This document shows, piece by piece, positions 25,080-35,023 of a stretch of 64,000 nt of DNA (positions within the stretch are counted from its first letter, which is position 1; every line of letters starts with the position of its first letter). A model generated the notes under the pieces. That model made no database searches. It saw only the letters and a list, made by a program, of their open reading frames with translations, and was not told the origin of the DNA. A program made the translations under genes and the position numbers. The DNA is from Salipiger profundus (GTDB lineage Bacteria > Pseudomonadota > Alphaproteobacteria > Rhodobacterales > Rhodobacteraceae): positions 3,551,501 through 3,615,500 of the forward strand of contig NZ_CP014796.1 in the NCBI RefSeq assembly GCF_001969385.1, written 5' to 3'.

Positions 25080-25649
25080 TCAGCTCCCCCAGCTACGGAC
25101 CGGGCCGCAGTCCATGTGAACGAAGTTGGAGGAGGTATAACGTCCGACGCCGCCTGCCTTGCAAGCCTGAGCGGCCTTGGCGATCTGGTTGACGGAGCGC
25201 GAGTTGAGGTGAAGGTCCGCTGCCTCGCCCCGGAGATGGCGCGAGTTCTTGGCCACACCCGAACTGCGAGCGCGGAGCATCGCGTTGGTCTTCGGACAAC
25301 GGTAGCCCGAGATCAGCATGTAAGGCTCGCTCGTATCCATCAGGTTGTGCGCCGCGGCCATGATGTCGATGGTCCGAGCGTCGATGGTCTTGACGTCGTT
25401 CGTGCGCCAGTCGCGCATGAAGTAGTTGATTTCCTTGAGAGCTTCAGGGATGTACTGACCTTCGATCCAGTAAATCATGTCGATCTTCTCGCCGGTGCGT
25501 CCGGAATACATCTTGACCCGGCGAACATCGCCGCCGCCGCGCAGGAAGCCTGCTGCGCTGGCATAGGTCGGAGCTGCTGTGACGATCGTGGCTGCGAATG
25601 CGCCAAGAAGGCCGCGGCGCGTGAGGCCGCCTGCGGAGTTTTCTGTCAT
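25080..25649 (-). CDS. DUF882/YcbK-family peptidase M15-like protein, Tat-exported
   Basis: A 189-residue protein. A twin-arginine signal (TRRGLLGAFAATIVTAAPTYASA) is followed by an M15A-like fold. Zinc-ligand candidates are visible: SGYRCPKTNAML, then SRHLRGEAADLHL (His and Asp) and NFVHMDCGPVRSW (His). YcbK-type proteins are murein peptidases or related to them. It is divergent from an L,D-transpeptidase gene at 25958, and the pair probably acts on peptidoglycan in the periplasm. Confidence 0.85.
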   Translation of the reverse strand: MTENSAGGLTRRGLLGAFAATIVTAAPTYASAAGFLRGGGDVRRVKMYSGRTGEKIDMIYWIEGQYIPEALKEINYFMRDWRTNDVKTIDARTIDIMAAAHNLMDTSEPYMLISGYRCPKTNAMLRARSSGVAKNSRHLRGEAADLHLNSRSVNQIAKAAQACKAGGVGRYTSSNFVHMDCGPVRSWGS

Positions 25650-25833
25650 GTGAAGCGCCTGTCCCGTAGTGTCGCTGTACCTGTTTCATCGCCTCGTTGG
25701 GCGACCCTGCCATCTCCCCCAAGATGTGCGGTTTTTATGCCACGATCATCATCGACTCGAAAGGTTGATTTAGTGCGAACGAAAAACGGCAAGCGATTTC
25801 GGCAAAAACCCGCGCAAATGGTGCTGGCGCTGT

Positions 25834-25847
25834 GGCGCATATGCGCC
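25834..25847. promoter_or_regulatory. Perfect 14-bp palindrome in the divergent DUF882/L,D-transpeptidase gap
   Basis: GGCGCATATGCGCC reads the same on both strands. It is central in the 308-bp gap (25650-25957) between two divergent peptidoglycan genes. No other feature is seen in this gap. It could be a dimeric regulator site; the regulator is unknown. Confidence 0.35.
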
Positions 25848-25957
25848 GATCTCGTGGGGCGGTGCGTTAGTGCCGCATGTGCAAGCGAAAGACCGGTCGT
25901 CGCGCAGATGTCAGTGGACACTCCGGCCCCTCGAGAAAGAAGAATAGTTTGAACACC

Positions 25958-27616
25958 ATGAGCCATTATGCAGAGCGAGACATGACGACAGCGCGTTTCC
26001 AGACATCCTATTGCGTAAGGGCCGGATTTGCCGCGGCCCTGGCCGGGGCGTGGTTCCTTGCCGCGACACCGCAGCCTGCAGCCGCCCAAGGGCTCGCGCT
26101 GACCGCCTACAAACAGGCCGTCGCCGAGTCCGTGTCGGAAGACGAAGGGCTTGCCTCCTTCTATCGCGCCCGGGGCTTCGAGCCGGTCTGGACCGGGACC
26201 GATGCACAGTCCTCCGCCCGTCGCGCCGCGCTTCTGGATGCCCTGAGCCAGGCCGAGATGCACGGACTTCCCGTGTCCCGTTATGACGCGGCCGGCCTGA
26301 TGGCCCAGATGCGTTCGGTCCGTGGGGACCGGGCGAGGGGCCAACTCGAGATCACGCTCAGTGAAACCTACCTGCGTTACGCGCATGACCTGAACGGCGG
26401 CGTGCTCGACGGCCGTCGTGTGAACAGCGGAACCAAGCGCGGCCCGCAACGTCTGCCGTCGGAGGCGCTGCTCGAGCGCCTCGAGCAGGGGGATCCGCAA
26501 GTCGTCCTCAAGGGGCTCGCGCCGCAGGGGCCGGAATACACGCGACTCATGCGGGCCAAGCTGACCTTGGAGCAGGAAATCGCGCGCGGCGGCTGGGGGC
26601 AGGCCGTCACAGGCGACAAGTTCGAGCCGGGTCAGTCCGGTCCGGCCGTCGTCGCACTGCGGGACCGGCTTGCTGCGATGGGCTACCTCGCACGCTCCGC
26701 GTCGCCGCGATACGACGGTGCCCTGAGCGATGCAGTCGCCCAGTTCCAGACGGATCACGGGCTCAAGGTCGATGGTATCGCCGGCCCGTCCACGCTGGCC
26801 GAAATCAACGTGCCGGCGGTCGACCGGCTGAAGTCGGTCATCGTCGCGATGGAACGTGAACGCTGGCTCAATGCGCCGGAGGGGCTCGGTAAGCGGCACG
26901 TTCTCGTGAACGTCGCCGACTTCCAGACCCGGATCATCGATGACGGCAAGACGACCTTCGAAACCCGTTCGGTCGTCGGGCACAGGGACGCGGATCGTCA
27001 GACTCCCGAGTTCTCCGACACCATGGAACACATGGTCATCAACCCGTCGTGGTATGTGCCGCGGTCGATCGTCGTGAAGGAGTACCTTCCGATGCTGCGG
27101 CGTAATCCCGGTGCGGTCAGCCATCTCGAGATCACCGACAGCCGGGGGCGCCGGGTGAACCGGGGTCGTGGCTTCTCGCAGTATACCAAGGCGAACTTTC
27201 CGTTCTCGATGCGACAGCCGCCGGGGCCGCGCAACGCGCTTGGTCAGGTGAAGTTCATGTTCCCGAACAAGTACAACATCTACCTGCACGACACTCCGGC
27301 GAAGCATCTCTTCAACGAGACGGAGCGCGCCTACTCGCATGGCTGCGTTCGGCTGGGCGACCCCAAGGACTTCGCCTATGCGCTGCTCTCGCTGCAGACG
27401 GACGATCCGCAGGGTCTCTTCGAGCGCAAGTTGCGCACCCAGAGTGAGGCCCGCGTGAACCTCGAGCAGCCCGTGCCGGTGCACCTGATCTATCGCACCG
27501 CCTTCACCAAGGCGAAGGGCCCGGTCAACTTCCGCAAGGACATCTACGGTCGCGACGCAAAGCTTTGGGATGCCCTCTCGGCTGCGGGGGTGGCGCTGGC
27601 GGCACCGCGCAGCTAG
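25958..27616 (+). CDS. L,D-transpeptidase, YcbB-like (YkuD domain)
   Basis: About 552 residues, or 544 if the ATG at 25982 is used, which would place the signal peptide ([24 protein letters not shown]) at the N-terminus. An N-terminal helical scaffold is followed by a peptidoglycan-binding module ([20 protein letters not shown]...[12 protein letters not shown]) and a C-terminal YkuD domain with catalytic [10 protein letters not shown]. It makes 3-3 peptidoglycan cross-links or attaches proteins in the periplasm. Frames upstream of 25958 are open but lack ribosome sites. Confidence 0.92.
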   Translation: MSHYAERDMTTARFQTSYCVRAGFAAALAGAWFLAATPQPAAAQGLALTAYKQAVAESVSEDEGLASFYRARGFEPVWTGTDAQSSARRAALLDALSQAEMHGLPVSRYDAAGLMAQMRSVRGDRARGQLEITLSETYLRYAHDLNGGVLDGRRVNSGTKRGPQRLPSEALLERLEQGDPQVVLKGLAPQGPEYTRLMRAKLTLEQEIARGGWGQAVTGDKFEPGQSGPAVVALRDRLAAMGYLARSASPRYDGALSDAVAQFQTDHGLKVDGIAGPSTLAEINVPAVDRLKSVIVAMERERWLNAPEGLGKRHVLVNVADFQTRIIDDGKTTFETRSVVGHRDADRQTPEFSDTMEHMVINPSWYVPRSIVVKEYLPMLRRNPGAVSHLEITDSRGRRVNRGRGFSQYTKANFPFSMRQPPGPRNALGQVKFMFPNKYNIYLHDTPAKHLFNETERAYSHGCVRLGDPKDFAYALLSLQTDDPQGLFERKLRTQSEARVNLEQPVPVHLIYRTAFTKAKGPVNFRKDIYGRDAKLWDALSAAGVALAAPRS

Positions 27617-27645
27617 ATCCTGCGGGAGACATCCCGGAGGACAGC

Positions 27646-28737
27646 ATGCCCTACAGCATTTTCGACATCGCCACTGCGCTCGGGCTCGAAGCGCAGGGTG
27701 ACACCGACCTCGAGGTGAGCGGCGTCAACGAGCCGGCGCTGGCGGCGTCCGACGAACTGGCGCTGGCGATGAAGCCCGAGTTCGCCGCGCAGATTGCCGA
27801 CGGCCAGGCGCAGGCGGCGATGCTGTGGCAGGGCGCCGACTGGCAGGCGCTGGGGCTGCGCGCCGCGCTGCTGGCGCCGCGCCCGCGGCACGCGCTCTCC
27901 GGTCTGTCGGCCATGATGGACCCGGGGCCGGGCTACGGCGGCGGCATTCATCAATCGGCCATCGTCGACCCTTCGGCCCGGCTGGGCGAGGGTGTCTCGA
28001 TCGGTCCCTTCAGCATCGTCGGCGCCGGCGCCGAGATCGGGGCCGGCACGATCATCGGCCCGCAGTGCCACGTGGGCTGGCAGAGTCGCGTCGGCGCGGG
28101 CTCGCTTCTGCATACCGGTGTCCGCATCGGCGCCCGCGTCACCATCGGCGCGCGTTTCATCGCGCAGCCCGGGGCCGTGGTCGGCGGCGACGGATTTTCC
28201 TTCGTGACCCCCGAGCCTTCGGGCGTCGAGCAGGTCCGCGAAACGCTTGGGCGCGAGAACGACGCCGAGGCCCAGAGCTGGGCTCGCATCCATTCGCTGG
28301 GCGGCGTGACCATCGCCGACGACGTCGAACTCGGGGCGAACGCCTGCATCGACCGGGGAACCGTGCGCGACACGGTGGTCGGCGAGGGCACCAAGATCGA
28401 CAACCTCGTGCAGGTCGGCCACAACGTGGTGATCGGCCGCAACTGCCTGCTCTGCGGACAGGTCGGGATCGCCGGCTCGACCGTGCTGGGCGACAACGTG
28501 GTGCTTGGCGGGCAGACCGGCGTGGTCGACAACATCCGCGTCGGCGACCGGGTCATCACCGGGGCCGGCACCATGCTCATGGCAAACGTGCCGGCGGGCC
28601 GCGCGATGCTCGGCTACCCGGCGACCAAGATGGATGCGCATGTCGAAAGCTACAAGGCGATCCGCCGGCTGCCCCGTCTTTTCCGCGAGGTGGCGGCGCT
28701 CAAGAAAGCGGTTTCCAAGCCGGGCGGGGATGGGTAA
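27646..28737 (+). CDS. lpxD: UDP-3-O-acylglucosamine N-acyltransferase (LpxD-like)
   Basis: A 363-residue LpxD-type acyltransferase. An N-terminal uridine-binding-like domain (about residues 1-100) is followed by a long hexapeptide-repeat beta-helix, with the catalytic-type histidine in [10 protein letters not shown], and a C-terminal helix. The start at 27646 has CGGAGG upstream. LpxD transfers a 3-hydroxyacyl chain from ACP to the lipid A precursor. Here it lies beside its own ACP and ketoacyl-synthase genes instead of the usual bamA-lpxD-fabZ-lpxA group, so it may be a second, specialised copy (inference). Confidence 0.85.
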   Translation: MPYSIFDIATALGLEAQGDTDLEVSGVNEPALAASDELALAMKPEFAAQIADGQAQAAMLWQGADWQALGLRAALLAPRPRHALSGLSAMMDPGPGYGGGIHQSAIVDPSARLGEGVSIGPFSIVGAGAEIGAGTIIGPQCHVGWQSRVGAGSLLHTGVRIGARVTIGARFIAQPGAVVGGDGFSFVTPEPSGVEQVRETLGRENDAEAQSWARIHSLGGVTIADDVELGANACIDRGTVRDTVVGEGTKIDNLVQVGHNVVIGRNCLLCGQVGIAGSTVLGDNVVLGGQTGVVDNIRVGDRVITGAGTMLMANVPAGRAMLGYPATKMDAHVESYKAIRRLPRLFREVAALKKAVSKPGGDG

Positions 28738-28776
28738 ACCGGCGCTGACTCAGCGACGAAGAGGGAGCGCGCCGCC

Positions 28777-29037
28777 ATGAGTGTGAAGGACCGGGTCATC
28801 GCGATCATCGCCGAACAGGCGATGCTGGAGCCGTCGGACGTGACGATGGACAGCACGCTGGAGGATCTGGGGATCGACAGCCTCGGCCTTGTCGAGAGCA
28901 TCTTCGCCATCGAGGAAGAGTTCGACATCTCCGTTCCGTTCAACGCGAACGAGCCGGGCGAGAGCGACTTCGACATCTCCTCGGTCGCGACCATCGTCGC
29001 CGGCATTGAAAAGCTGATCGCCGAGCAGAAGACGTGA
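28777..29037 (+). CDS. Acyl carrier protein (specialised)
   Basis: An 86-residue acidic four-helix carrier with the phosphopantetheine site Ser35 in GIDSLG. It differs from housekeeping AcpP by a longer loop (PFNANEPGESDFDIS). It lies between an lpxD-like gene and a FabF-like synthase, whose GTG start overlaps its stop (GTGA). This fits a dedicated carrier for an unusual acyl chain, comparable in idea to rhizobial AcpXL. The start is preceded by GAGGGA. Confidence 0.9.
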   Translation: MSVKDRVIAIIAEQAMLEPSDVTMDSTLEDLGIDSLGLVESIFAIEEEFDISVPFNANEPGESDFDISSVATIVAGIEKLIAEQKT

Positions 29038-30242
29038 AACGGGTCGTCATCACCGGCGCGGGCACCATCAACGCGCTGGGACCGGACGTGCCGACGACGC
29101 TCGAGGCCATGCGTGAGGGCCGCTGCGGCATCTCTCCGCTGGAGTTCCGCGATGTCGAACGGCTCTCGATCCGGATCGGCGGGCAGGTGACGGGCTACGA
29201 TCCGACGGCCTACTTCAACCGCCAGCAGATGTCGCTGTATGACCGCTTTACCCAGTTCGCGCTGCTTGCCGCGCGCGAGGCGGTGGCGCAGTCGGGGCTG
29301 TCGTTCAAGGGCGAGCTCGGGGATGCCTCGGGCGTGGTGCTCGGCACCTCCGGAGGCGGGCTCACGACGCAGGACGAGAATTACCGCTCGGTCTACGAAG
29401 AGGGAAAGAACCGCGTTCATCCCTTCGTTGTGCCGAAGCTGATGAACAATGCCGCCGCAAGCCATGTCAGCATGGAGATGAACCTGCGCGGCCCCACCTT
29501 CACGGTCGCGACGGCCTGCGCGTCCTCCAACCATGCCATGGGGCTCGCCTTCCAGATGGTCCGCTCGGGCGCCTGCCCGGTGATGCTGACGGGCGGGTCG
29601 GAATCCATGCTCTGCTTCGGCGGCGTGAAGGCCTGGGAAGGGCTGCGCGTCATGTCGCGCGATGCCTGCCGCCCATTCTCGGCCAACCGCAACGGCATGG
29701 TGCAGGGCGAGGGGGCGGGCGTCTACGTCTTCGAGGACTACGACCACGCCCGCGCGCGCGGCGCGGACATTCTTGCCGAAGTGGTCGGGTTCGCCATGAC
29801 CTCGGATGCCTCGGACATCGTGATGCCCTCGAAACAGGGCGCGGCACGGGCGATCACCGGCGCGCTGCGCGACGGCCGGATCGACGCCGAGGACGTGGGT
29901 TACATCAACGCTCATGGCACGGGCACCGCCGCCAATGACAAGACCGAATGCGCTGCCGTGGCCGATGCGCTCGGCAGCCAGGCCGACCGCGTGATGATTT
30001 CGTCGACCAAGGCGATGCACGGGCATTGCATCGGCGGCACCGGCGCAGTGGAACTTCTGGCCTGCATCATGGCACTGCGCGACGGCGTCATCGCTCCGAC
30101 CATCGGTTACGAGGAACCGGACCCGGAGTGCGCGCTCGACGTGGTGCCGAACACCGCGCGCGAGGCGGATGTTTCGGTCGTGCTCTCGAACGCCTTTGCC
30201 TTCGGTGGCCTCAACGCGGTGCTGGCACTGCGCAAGGCCTGA
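29034..30242 (+). CDS. Beta-ketoacyl-ACP synthase II-like (FabF/NodE family)
   Basis: A 402-residue condensing enzyme starting at GTG 29034. The catalytic cysteine is C162 in TACASS; the two histidines lie in NAHGTGT and KAMHGHCIGGTG, giving the complete Cys-His-His triad. It elongates an acyl chain on ACP. Translational overlap with the ACP gene and adjacency to lpxD suggest a role in making a lipid A (or other envelope) acyl chain rather than bulk fatty acids. It is the last gene before a shared terminator. Confidence 0.9.
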   Translation: MKRVVITGAGTINALGPDVPTTLEAMREGRCGISPLEFRDVERLSIRIGGQVTGYDPTAYFNRQQMSLYDRFTQFALLAAREAVAQSGLSFKGELGDASGVVLGTSGGGLTTQDENYRSVYEEGKNRVHPFVVPKLMNNAAASHVSMEMNLRGPTFTVATACASSNHAMGLAFQMVRSGACPVMLTGGSESMLCFGGVKAWEGLRVMSRDACRPFSANRNGMVQGEGAGVYVFEDYDHARARGADILAEVVGFAMTSDASDIVMPSKQGAARAITGALRDGRIDAEDVGYINAHGTGTAANDKTECAAVADALGSQADRVMISSTKAMHGHCIGGTGAVELLACIMALRDGVIAPTIGYEEPDPECALDVVPNTAREADVSVVLSNAFAFGGLNAVLALRKA

Positions 30243-30338
30243 GGCTCCAGCCGCGTCGGACGACGCACGAGGGCCAACCGGCGGCGGTCGGGCGGATATT
30301 CTGCGAAAAGAGCGGGCAGGGCGCCGAGCGCTAAAAAA

Positions 30339-30364
30339 GGGTGGCGGTCTCCCCTCCGCCACCC
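30339..30364. terminator. Bidirectional terminator between the ketoacyl synthase and gap
   Basis: GGGTGGCGG (30339-30347) pairs with CCGCCACCC (30356-30364) around an 8-base loop. An A-run (30333-30338) precedes it and gives a T-run on the minus strand for gap; CTTTC follows on the plus strand. Confidence 0.8.
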
Positions 30365-30394
30365 CTTTCTGAGGCGTTCCCGTCAGCACTCACA

Positions 30395-31402
30395 TCAGTG
30401 ATGCAAGCGGCCCATTGCACCGGCCACATCGGCCATGCGGGCAGAGAAGCCCCACTCGTTGTCATACCACGCGAGCACGCGCACGGTACGCTTGCCGACC
30501 ACCTTCGTCTGTTCGGGTGCGAAGATCGAGCTGGCGGTCGTGTGATTGAAATCGACCGAGACCTTGGGCTCGGGATCATAGGCAAGGACCATTCCCATGC
30601 GGCCTGCCGCAGCCTCACGAACGATTTCATTCACGTCATCTACGGTCACATCCTTGCTTGCCTGGAAGGTGAGGTCAACCGCTGAAACGTTCGGGGTGGG
30701 CACGCGAAGCGCTGAGCCGTCGAGCTTGCCCTTGAGGTTCGGGAGCACCTCGCCGATGGCCTTCGCGGCGCCGGTCGAGGTGGGGATCATCGCCATCGCC
30801 GCCGCGCGTGCGCGGTAGAGGTCGTCGTGGCGGCGGTCGAGCGTCGGCTGGTCGCCGGTGTAGCTGTGGATGGTCGTCATCACGCCGCTCTCGATGCCGA
30901 TGGCCTCGTCCAGTACCTTGGCCAGCGGGGCGAGCCCGTTGGTGGTGCAGGAGCCGTTCGATACCATCACGTCGCCCTCGCCGAGGTCACGGTGGTTCAC
31001 GCCGTAGACGATGGTTTTCTGCACGTTCTTCGCGGGCGCCGAGATCAGCACCGACTTCGCTCCCTGGTGGATGTGCTGAACCGCCTTGTCGCCGTCGTTG
31101 AACTTGCCGGTACACTCGAGCACCACGTCGCAGCCGGTCCAGTCGAGCTCGCCCATCTCGTAGGTCGACATGACGTCGATGGGGCCACGTCCGAGATCCA
31201 GCGCGTTGCCGTTGACCACCTTCACCTCGCCACCGAAGCGCCCGTGCACGCTGTCATAGCGCAGCAGGTGCGCCGAGGTCTCGATCGGACCGGTGGCGTT
31301 GATCTTGACCACCTGCACGTCGTTGCGCGCGCTCTCGGCGATATGGGCCAGCGTGCAGCGGCCGATGCGGCCGAAGCCGTTGATCCCGACGGTGACGGTC
31401 AT
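30395..31402 (-). CDS. gap: Glyceraldehyde-3-phosphate dehydrogenase
   Basis: A 335-residue GAPDH. The NAD motif VGINGFGRIGR is at residues 5-15, the catalytic Cys is C152 in NGSCTTNG and the catalytic His is H179 in MTTIHSYTGDQ. The frame is open 41 codons upstream, but the ATG at 31402 gives the invariant N-terminus and has AAGGAG upstream. CTTNG replaces the more usual CTTNC, losing the second cysteine. It is cytoplasmic and acts in glycolysis and gluconeogenesis. Two GCGCTAACA-type elements lie about 90-120 bases upstream. Confidence 0.96.
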   Translation of the reverse strand: MTVTVGINGFGRIGRCTLAHIAESARNDVQVVKINATGPIETSAHLLRYDSVHGRFGGEVKVVNGNALDLGRGPIDVMSTYEMGELDWTGCDVVLECTGKFNDGDKAVQHIHQGAKSVLISAPAKNVQKTIVYGVNHRDLGEGDVMVSNGSCTTNGLAPLAKVLDEAIGIESGVMTTIHSYTGDQPTLDRRHDDLYRARAAAMAMIPTSTGAAKAIGEVLPNLKGKLDGSALRVPTPNVSAVDLTFQASKDVTVDDVNEIVREAAAGRMGMVLAYDPEPKVSVDFNHTTASSIFAPEQTKVVGKRTVRVLAWYDNEWGFSARMADVAGAMGRLHH

Positions 31403-31492
31403 GGGCGGGTCTCCTTGCAATGTCTCCGAAATCGCAGCCTGTATACGGACGTATGCCGAGTTTCCAACTCGAAAAACGCATTTATTGCAGCA

Positions 31493-31524
31493 TGTTAGCG
31501 TTAAATATTCAGATTGCGCTAACA
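31493..31524. promoter_or_regulatory. LacI-family-like palindromic elements upstream of gap
   Basis: TGTTAGCGTTAAAT starts at 31493, and GCGCTAACA lies at 31516-31524. Both approximate a TGTTAGCGCTAACA palindrome, with centres 18 bases apart. The same half-site occurs twice upstream of eno. The consensus resembles the site known for CceR, a LacI-type regulator of central carbon metabolism in alphaproteobacteria. The regulator gene is not in the window. Confidence 0.5.
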
Positions 31525-31664
31525 ATTGCGTGCCGTTTGACCGAGCCGCGCGCAGGGTTGCGGTAACAGCGCAAGCGGTGGCTTTCTCCGCCTGCGGCCG
31601 TCGTCCCGCTTGAACCCGGACCGCCCCCGGCTACTCTTCCTTCGAACTGGATTTGGAGCAGGAC

Positions 31665-32633
31665 ATGAGCGGACTTCTGGCGCTTCTCGACGACGTGGCG
31701 GGCATCGCCAAGATCGCGGCGGCCTCGGTCGACGACATCTCGGCCAACGCGGCCAAGGCCGGCTCGAAGGCGGTCGGGGTGGTCGTGGACGACGCGGCGG
31801 TGACCCCGAAATACGTTCAGGGCTTCGAGCCGGCCCGGGAATTGCCGATCATCTGGCGCATCGCCCGGGGCTCGGTGTTCAACAAGATCGTCATCCTGCT
31901 GCCCGCCGCGTTGCTCATGGCGGCCTTCGCGCCGTGGCTGGTGCCGCCGTTGCTGATCCTCGGCGGCTCCTATCTCTGTTTCGAGGGGGCGGAGAAGATC
32001 GTGCATGTCCTCATGCCGCACGACGAGCATTCCGGAGGGCCCGATGGCAGCCATGACGTTGGCGATCCGGCGCACCTCGAAGAGAAGAAGGTCAAGGGCG
32101 CGATCAAGACAGACTTCATCCTGTCGGCCGAAATCATGACTCTGGCGCTGTCCACCATTGACGCGACCGAGGTCTGGATCCAGGCGGCCGTGCTTGCCCT
32201 TGTCGGTCTCGGGATCACCGCTCTGGTCTACGGCGCGGTGGCGGTCATCGTGAAGATGGACGACGTCGGGCTCTGGCTGACCCAGGTCGGTCGTCTCGGC
32301 GCCACGCGGGCGGTCGGACGCGGCATCGTCAAGGGCATGCCCTGGGTGATGAAGCTGCTCGCGTTCGTGGGAACCGCTGCGATGCTCTGGGTCGGCGGCT
32401 CGATCATCGTGCATTCGCTGGCGCAGATGGGATGGCCCCTGCCGGAAGAAACCATCCACCACTACGCCGAGGCCGTGGCGCACGGCGTGGGCGCCGATCT
32501 GCAGGCCGCGGCGCTGTGGATCGCGACCGCCGCGATGGACTTCGTGCTCGGCCTCGCATGGGGACTCGTGCTCGTGCCGGTCGTCACCAAGCTGGTGATG
32601 CCGCTCTTCGGCAAGGCTGGCGCACAGCACTGA
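31665..32633 (+). CDS. DUF808/YedI-family inner-membrane protein
   Basis: A 322-residue protein beginning MSGLLALLDDVAGIAKIAAASVDD, the signature opening of the DUF808 (YedI) family, with VDDAAVTPKYVQGF and about six hydrophobic segments. Its function is unknown. The ATG at 31665 has GGAGCAGG upstream; an in-frame ATG at 31653 lacks one. It is divergent from gap and convergent with tkt. Confidence 0.85.
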   Translation: MSGLLALLDDVAGIAKIAAASVDDISANAAKAGSKAVGVVVDDAAVTPKYVQGFEPARELPIIWRIARGSVFNKIVILLPAALLMAAFAPWLVPPLLILGGSYLCFEGAEKIVHVLMPHDEHSGGPDGSHDVGDPAHLEEKKVKGAIKTDFILSAEIMTLALSTIDATEVWIQAAVLALVGLGITALVYGAVAVIVKMDDVGLWLTQVGRLGATRAVGRGIVKGMPWVMKLLAFVGTAAMLWVGGSIIVHSLAQMGWPLPEETIHHYAEAVAHGVGADLQAAALWIATAAMDFVLGLAWGLVLVPVVTKLVMPLFGKAGAQH

Positions 32634-32696
32634 CGGCAAGCCGGGGCCGAACGCCGTAGGGTGGTTCGCAACCCACCACCACCCTCGAAAAAGAGA

Positions 32697-32724
32697 AAAG
32701 CGCGCCGGATGACCGGCGCGCTTT
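32697..32724. terminator. Bidirectional terminator between DUF808 gene and tkt
   Basis: A perfect 12-bp stem (32697-32708 and 32713-32724) with loop ATGA, with AAAG at its base and a CTTTCTTCTT tail. Confidence 0.85.
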
Positions 32725-32748
32725 CTTCTTACATCATGATCTAACTGC

Positions 32749-34767
32749 TCAGAGCAGCGACTTGGCCTTCTCGACCACCGCCTCGGCGGTGATGCCGAAC
32801 TTCTCGAACAGTTCTTCGGCCGGAGCCGACGCGCCGAAGCTGTGCATGCCGACGAAGCCGGCCTTGGCCTCGCGACCGCGTTCGCCCAGCAGCCAGCGGT
32901 CCCAGCCGAAGCGGCTCGCAGCCTCGATGCCGACGCGCACGGGGCCGGCGGGCAGCACCTTGCGACGGTAGCTCTCGTCCTGTGCCTCGAACAGCTCCCA
33001 GCAGGGCATCGAGACGACCCGGGTGCCGATGCCTTCCGCCTGCAGCGCCTCGCGCGCGGCCATCGCCAGCGAGACCTCGGAGCCGGTCGCCATGAGGATG
33101 ACCTGGCGCTTGCCCTCGGCGTCGGCGAGCACGTAGGCGCCTTTCTCCGACAGGTTGTTGGTCTTGTGCTGGGTGCGCAGCGTCGGCAGGCCCTGGCGGG
33201 TCAGCGACAGGACCGACGGCGTCTCGGTCTGCTTAAGCGCGATTTCCCACGCCTCGGCGGTCTCGATGATGTCGGCGGGGCGGAACACCAGCGTGTTCGG
33301 CGTTGCGCGCGAGATCGAGAGATGCTCGATCGGCTGGTGGGTCGGACCGTCCTCGCCGAGGCCGATGCTGTCATGGGTCATCACGAAGACGGTGGGCGTC
33401 TTCTGCAGTGCCGCAAGGCGCATCGCCGGACGGGCATAGTCGGTGAAGGCCATGAAGGTGCCGCCGTAGGGGCGCAGGCCGCCATGCAGGCCGATGCCGT
33501 TCATCGCAGCGGCCATGCCATGCTCGCGGATGCCCCAGTAGACGTAACGCCCCTTGCGGTTGTCGGTGTCGAACACGCCGAGATCGGCGGTCTTGGTGTT
33601 GTTCGAGCCGGTGAGGTCGGCCGAGCCGCCCACGGTCTCGGGCATCACCGGGTTGACCACCTCGAGCACCATCTCGGATGCCTTGCGGGTCGCGACCTTG
33701 GGCTGCGCCTCGGCGTTCTGCTTCTTCAGCGCGCGGATCACCGACGACAGTTTCTTCGGCGCCTCGCCGGCGAAGACACGGGCGAATTCCGCCTGCTTGC
33801 GCTCGGACAGCGCGGCAAGACGGCCGTCCCAGGCCTCGCGCTCGGCGGCACCGCGGTGGCCCACTTCTTCCCACCAGCTCTTGATCTCGGCCGGCACCTC
33901 GAACGGGCCGTAGCTCCAGCCCCAGCCGTCCTTGGCGGTGGCGTTCTGATCCGCGTCGGTCAGCGCGCCGTGGCCCTTGGAGGTGTCCTGCGCCGCGTGA
34001 CCCAGCGCGATGTGGGTCTTGCAGGCGATCATCGACGGCTTGTCCTTGACCGCTTTCGCCGCGGTGATCGCCGCGTCGATGGCCTCGGGGTCGTGGCCGT
34101 CGATTTCCTGAACGTGCCAGCCCGCCGCGTTGAAGCGCCCGATCTGGTCGGTGCGGTCCGACAGCGAGACCTCGCCGTCGATGGTGATGTTGTTGTTGTC
34201 CCAGAACACCACGAGACGGCCCAGCCCGTAGCGGCCGGCGAGCGCCACCGCTTCCTGGCTCACGCCTTCCATGAGGCAGCCGTCGCCGGCGATGACATAG
34301 GTGTGGTGATCCATCGCGCCCTTGCCGAAGCGGGCGCGCAGCATCTCCTCGGCCATGGCGAAGCCGACCGAATGCGCGATGCCCTGGCCGAGCGGGCCGG
34401 TGGTCATCTCGATGGCGTCGGCGTGGAAGTTCTCCGGGTGACCGGCGGTGCGCGAGCCCCACTGGCGGAAGTTCTTCACCTGGTCGAGGGTGATCTGCGG
34501 GTCGCCCGAGAGGTAGAGCAGCGAGTAGAGCAGCATCGAGCCGTGGCCCGCCGACAGGATGAACCGGTCGCGGTCCGGCCAGGTCGGGTTGGCGGCGTCG
34601 AACTTCAGGTGCTTCGACCACAGGACAGTGGCGACGTCGGCCATGCCGATCGGCATGCCGGAGTGGCCGGAGTTGGCGGCGGCGACGGCGTCGAGCGTCA
34701 GCGCGCGGATGGCGGCTGCGCGCATCCAGTGGTCGGGATGTGCTTCACGAAGGGCGGTGATGTCCAC
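32749..34767 (-). CDS. tkt: Transketolase
   Basis: A 672-residue thiamine-diphosphate enzyme. Family motifs are [17 protein letters not shown] near the N-terminus, the ThDP site [12 protein letters not shown] with NNNITIDGE, and [12 protein letters not shown] in the pyrimidine domain. It starts at GTG (34765-34767), supported by AGAGAGGA 7 bases upstream. It moves two-carbon units between pentose- and hexose-phosphates. Its place between gap and eno groups central carbon genes here. Confidence 0.96.
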   Translation of the reverse strand: MDITALREAHPDHWMRAAAIRALTLDAVAAANSGHSGMPIGMADVATVLWSKHLKFDAANPTWPDRDRFILSAGHGSMLLYSLLYLSGDPQITLDQVKNFRQWGSRTAGHPENFHADAIEMTTGPLGQGIAHSVGFAMAEEMLRARFGKGAMDHHTYVIAGDGCLMEGVSQEAVALAGRYGLGRLVVFWDNNNITIDGEVSLSDRTDQIGRFNAAGWHVQEIDGHDPEAIDAAITAAKAVKDKPSMIACKTHIALGHAAQDTSKGHGALTDADQNATAKDGWGWSYGPFEVPAEIKSWWEEVGHRGAAEREAWDGRLAALSERKQAEFARVFAGEAPKKLSSVIRALKKQNAEAQPKVATRKASEMVLEVVNPVMPETVGGSADLTGSNNTKTADLGVFDTDNRKGRYVYWGIREHGMAAAMNGIGLHGGLRPYGGTFMAFTDYARPAMRLAALQKTPTVFVMTHDSIGLGEDGPTHQPIEHLSISRATPNTLVFRPADIIETAEAWEIALKQTETPSVLSLTRQGLPTLRTQHKTNNLSEKGAYVLADAEGKRQVILMATGSEVSLAMAAREALQAEGIGTRVVSMPCWELFEAQDESYRRKVLPAGPVRVGIEAASRFGWDRWLLGERGREAKAGFVGMHSFGASAPAEELFEKFGITAEAVVEKAKSLL

Positions 34768-35023
34768 GGGGGCGTCCTCTCTCTCCCAGTGCTGTTCTCC
34801 GGGTCAATAGCAGCACGGGTCCGAAGTTCAAGCGTTTGCGCTCCCATCGGGGCCGCTACCGCGGCATTTCAGCGGGGCTCTGCCGCATGTGACGGCGCGA
34901 CGGAGGCGCTAGGAACAACCGGGGCGCAATTTCCAATTCCCCTTGATAAACTGTTGTCAAACGGGGCGAATCCGATTCGTGCATCGGCGGGACAGGCCCC
35001 GAAGGCAGATCAGAGAGGGCATG

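Noticed and set aside
32842..35020. Long plus-strand frame opposite tkt, running into the zapA frame
   Set aside because: The part before 35602 is antisense to transketolase or out of frame in the coiled-coil gene; only the final 133 codons (zapA) are real.
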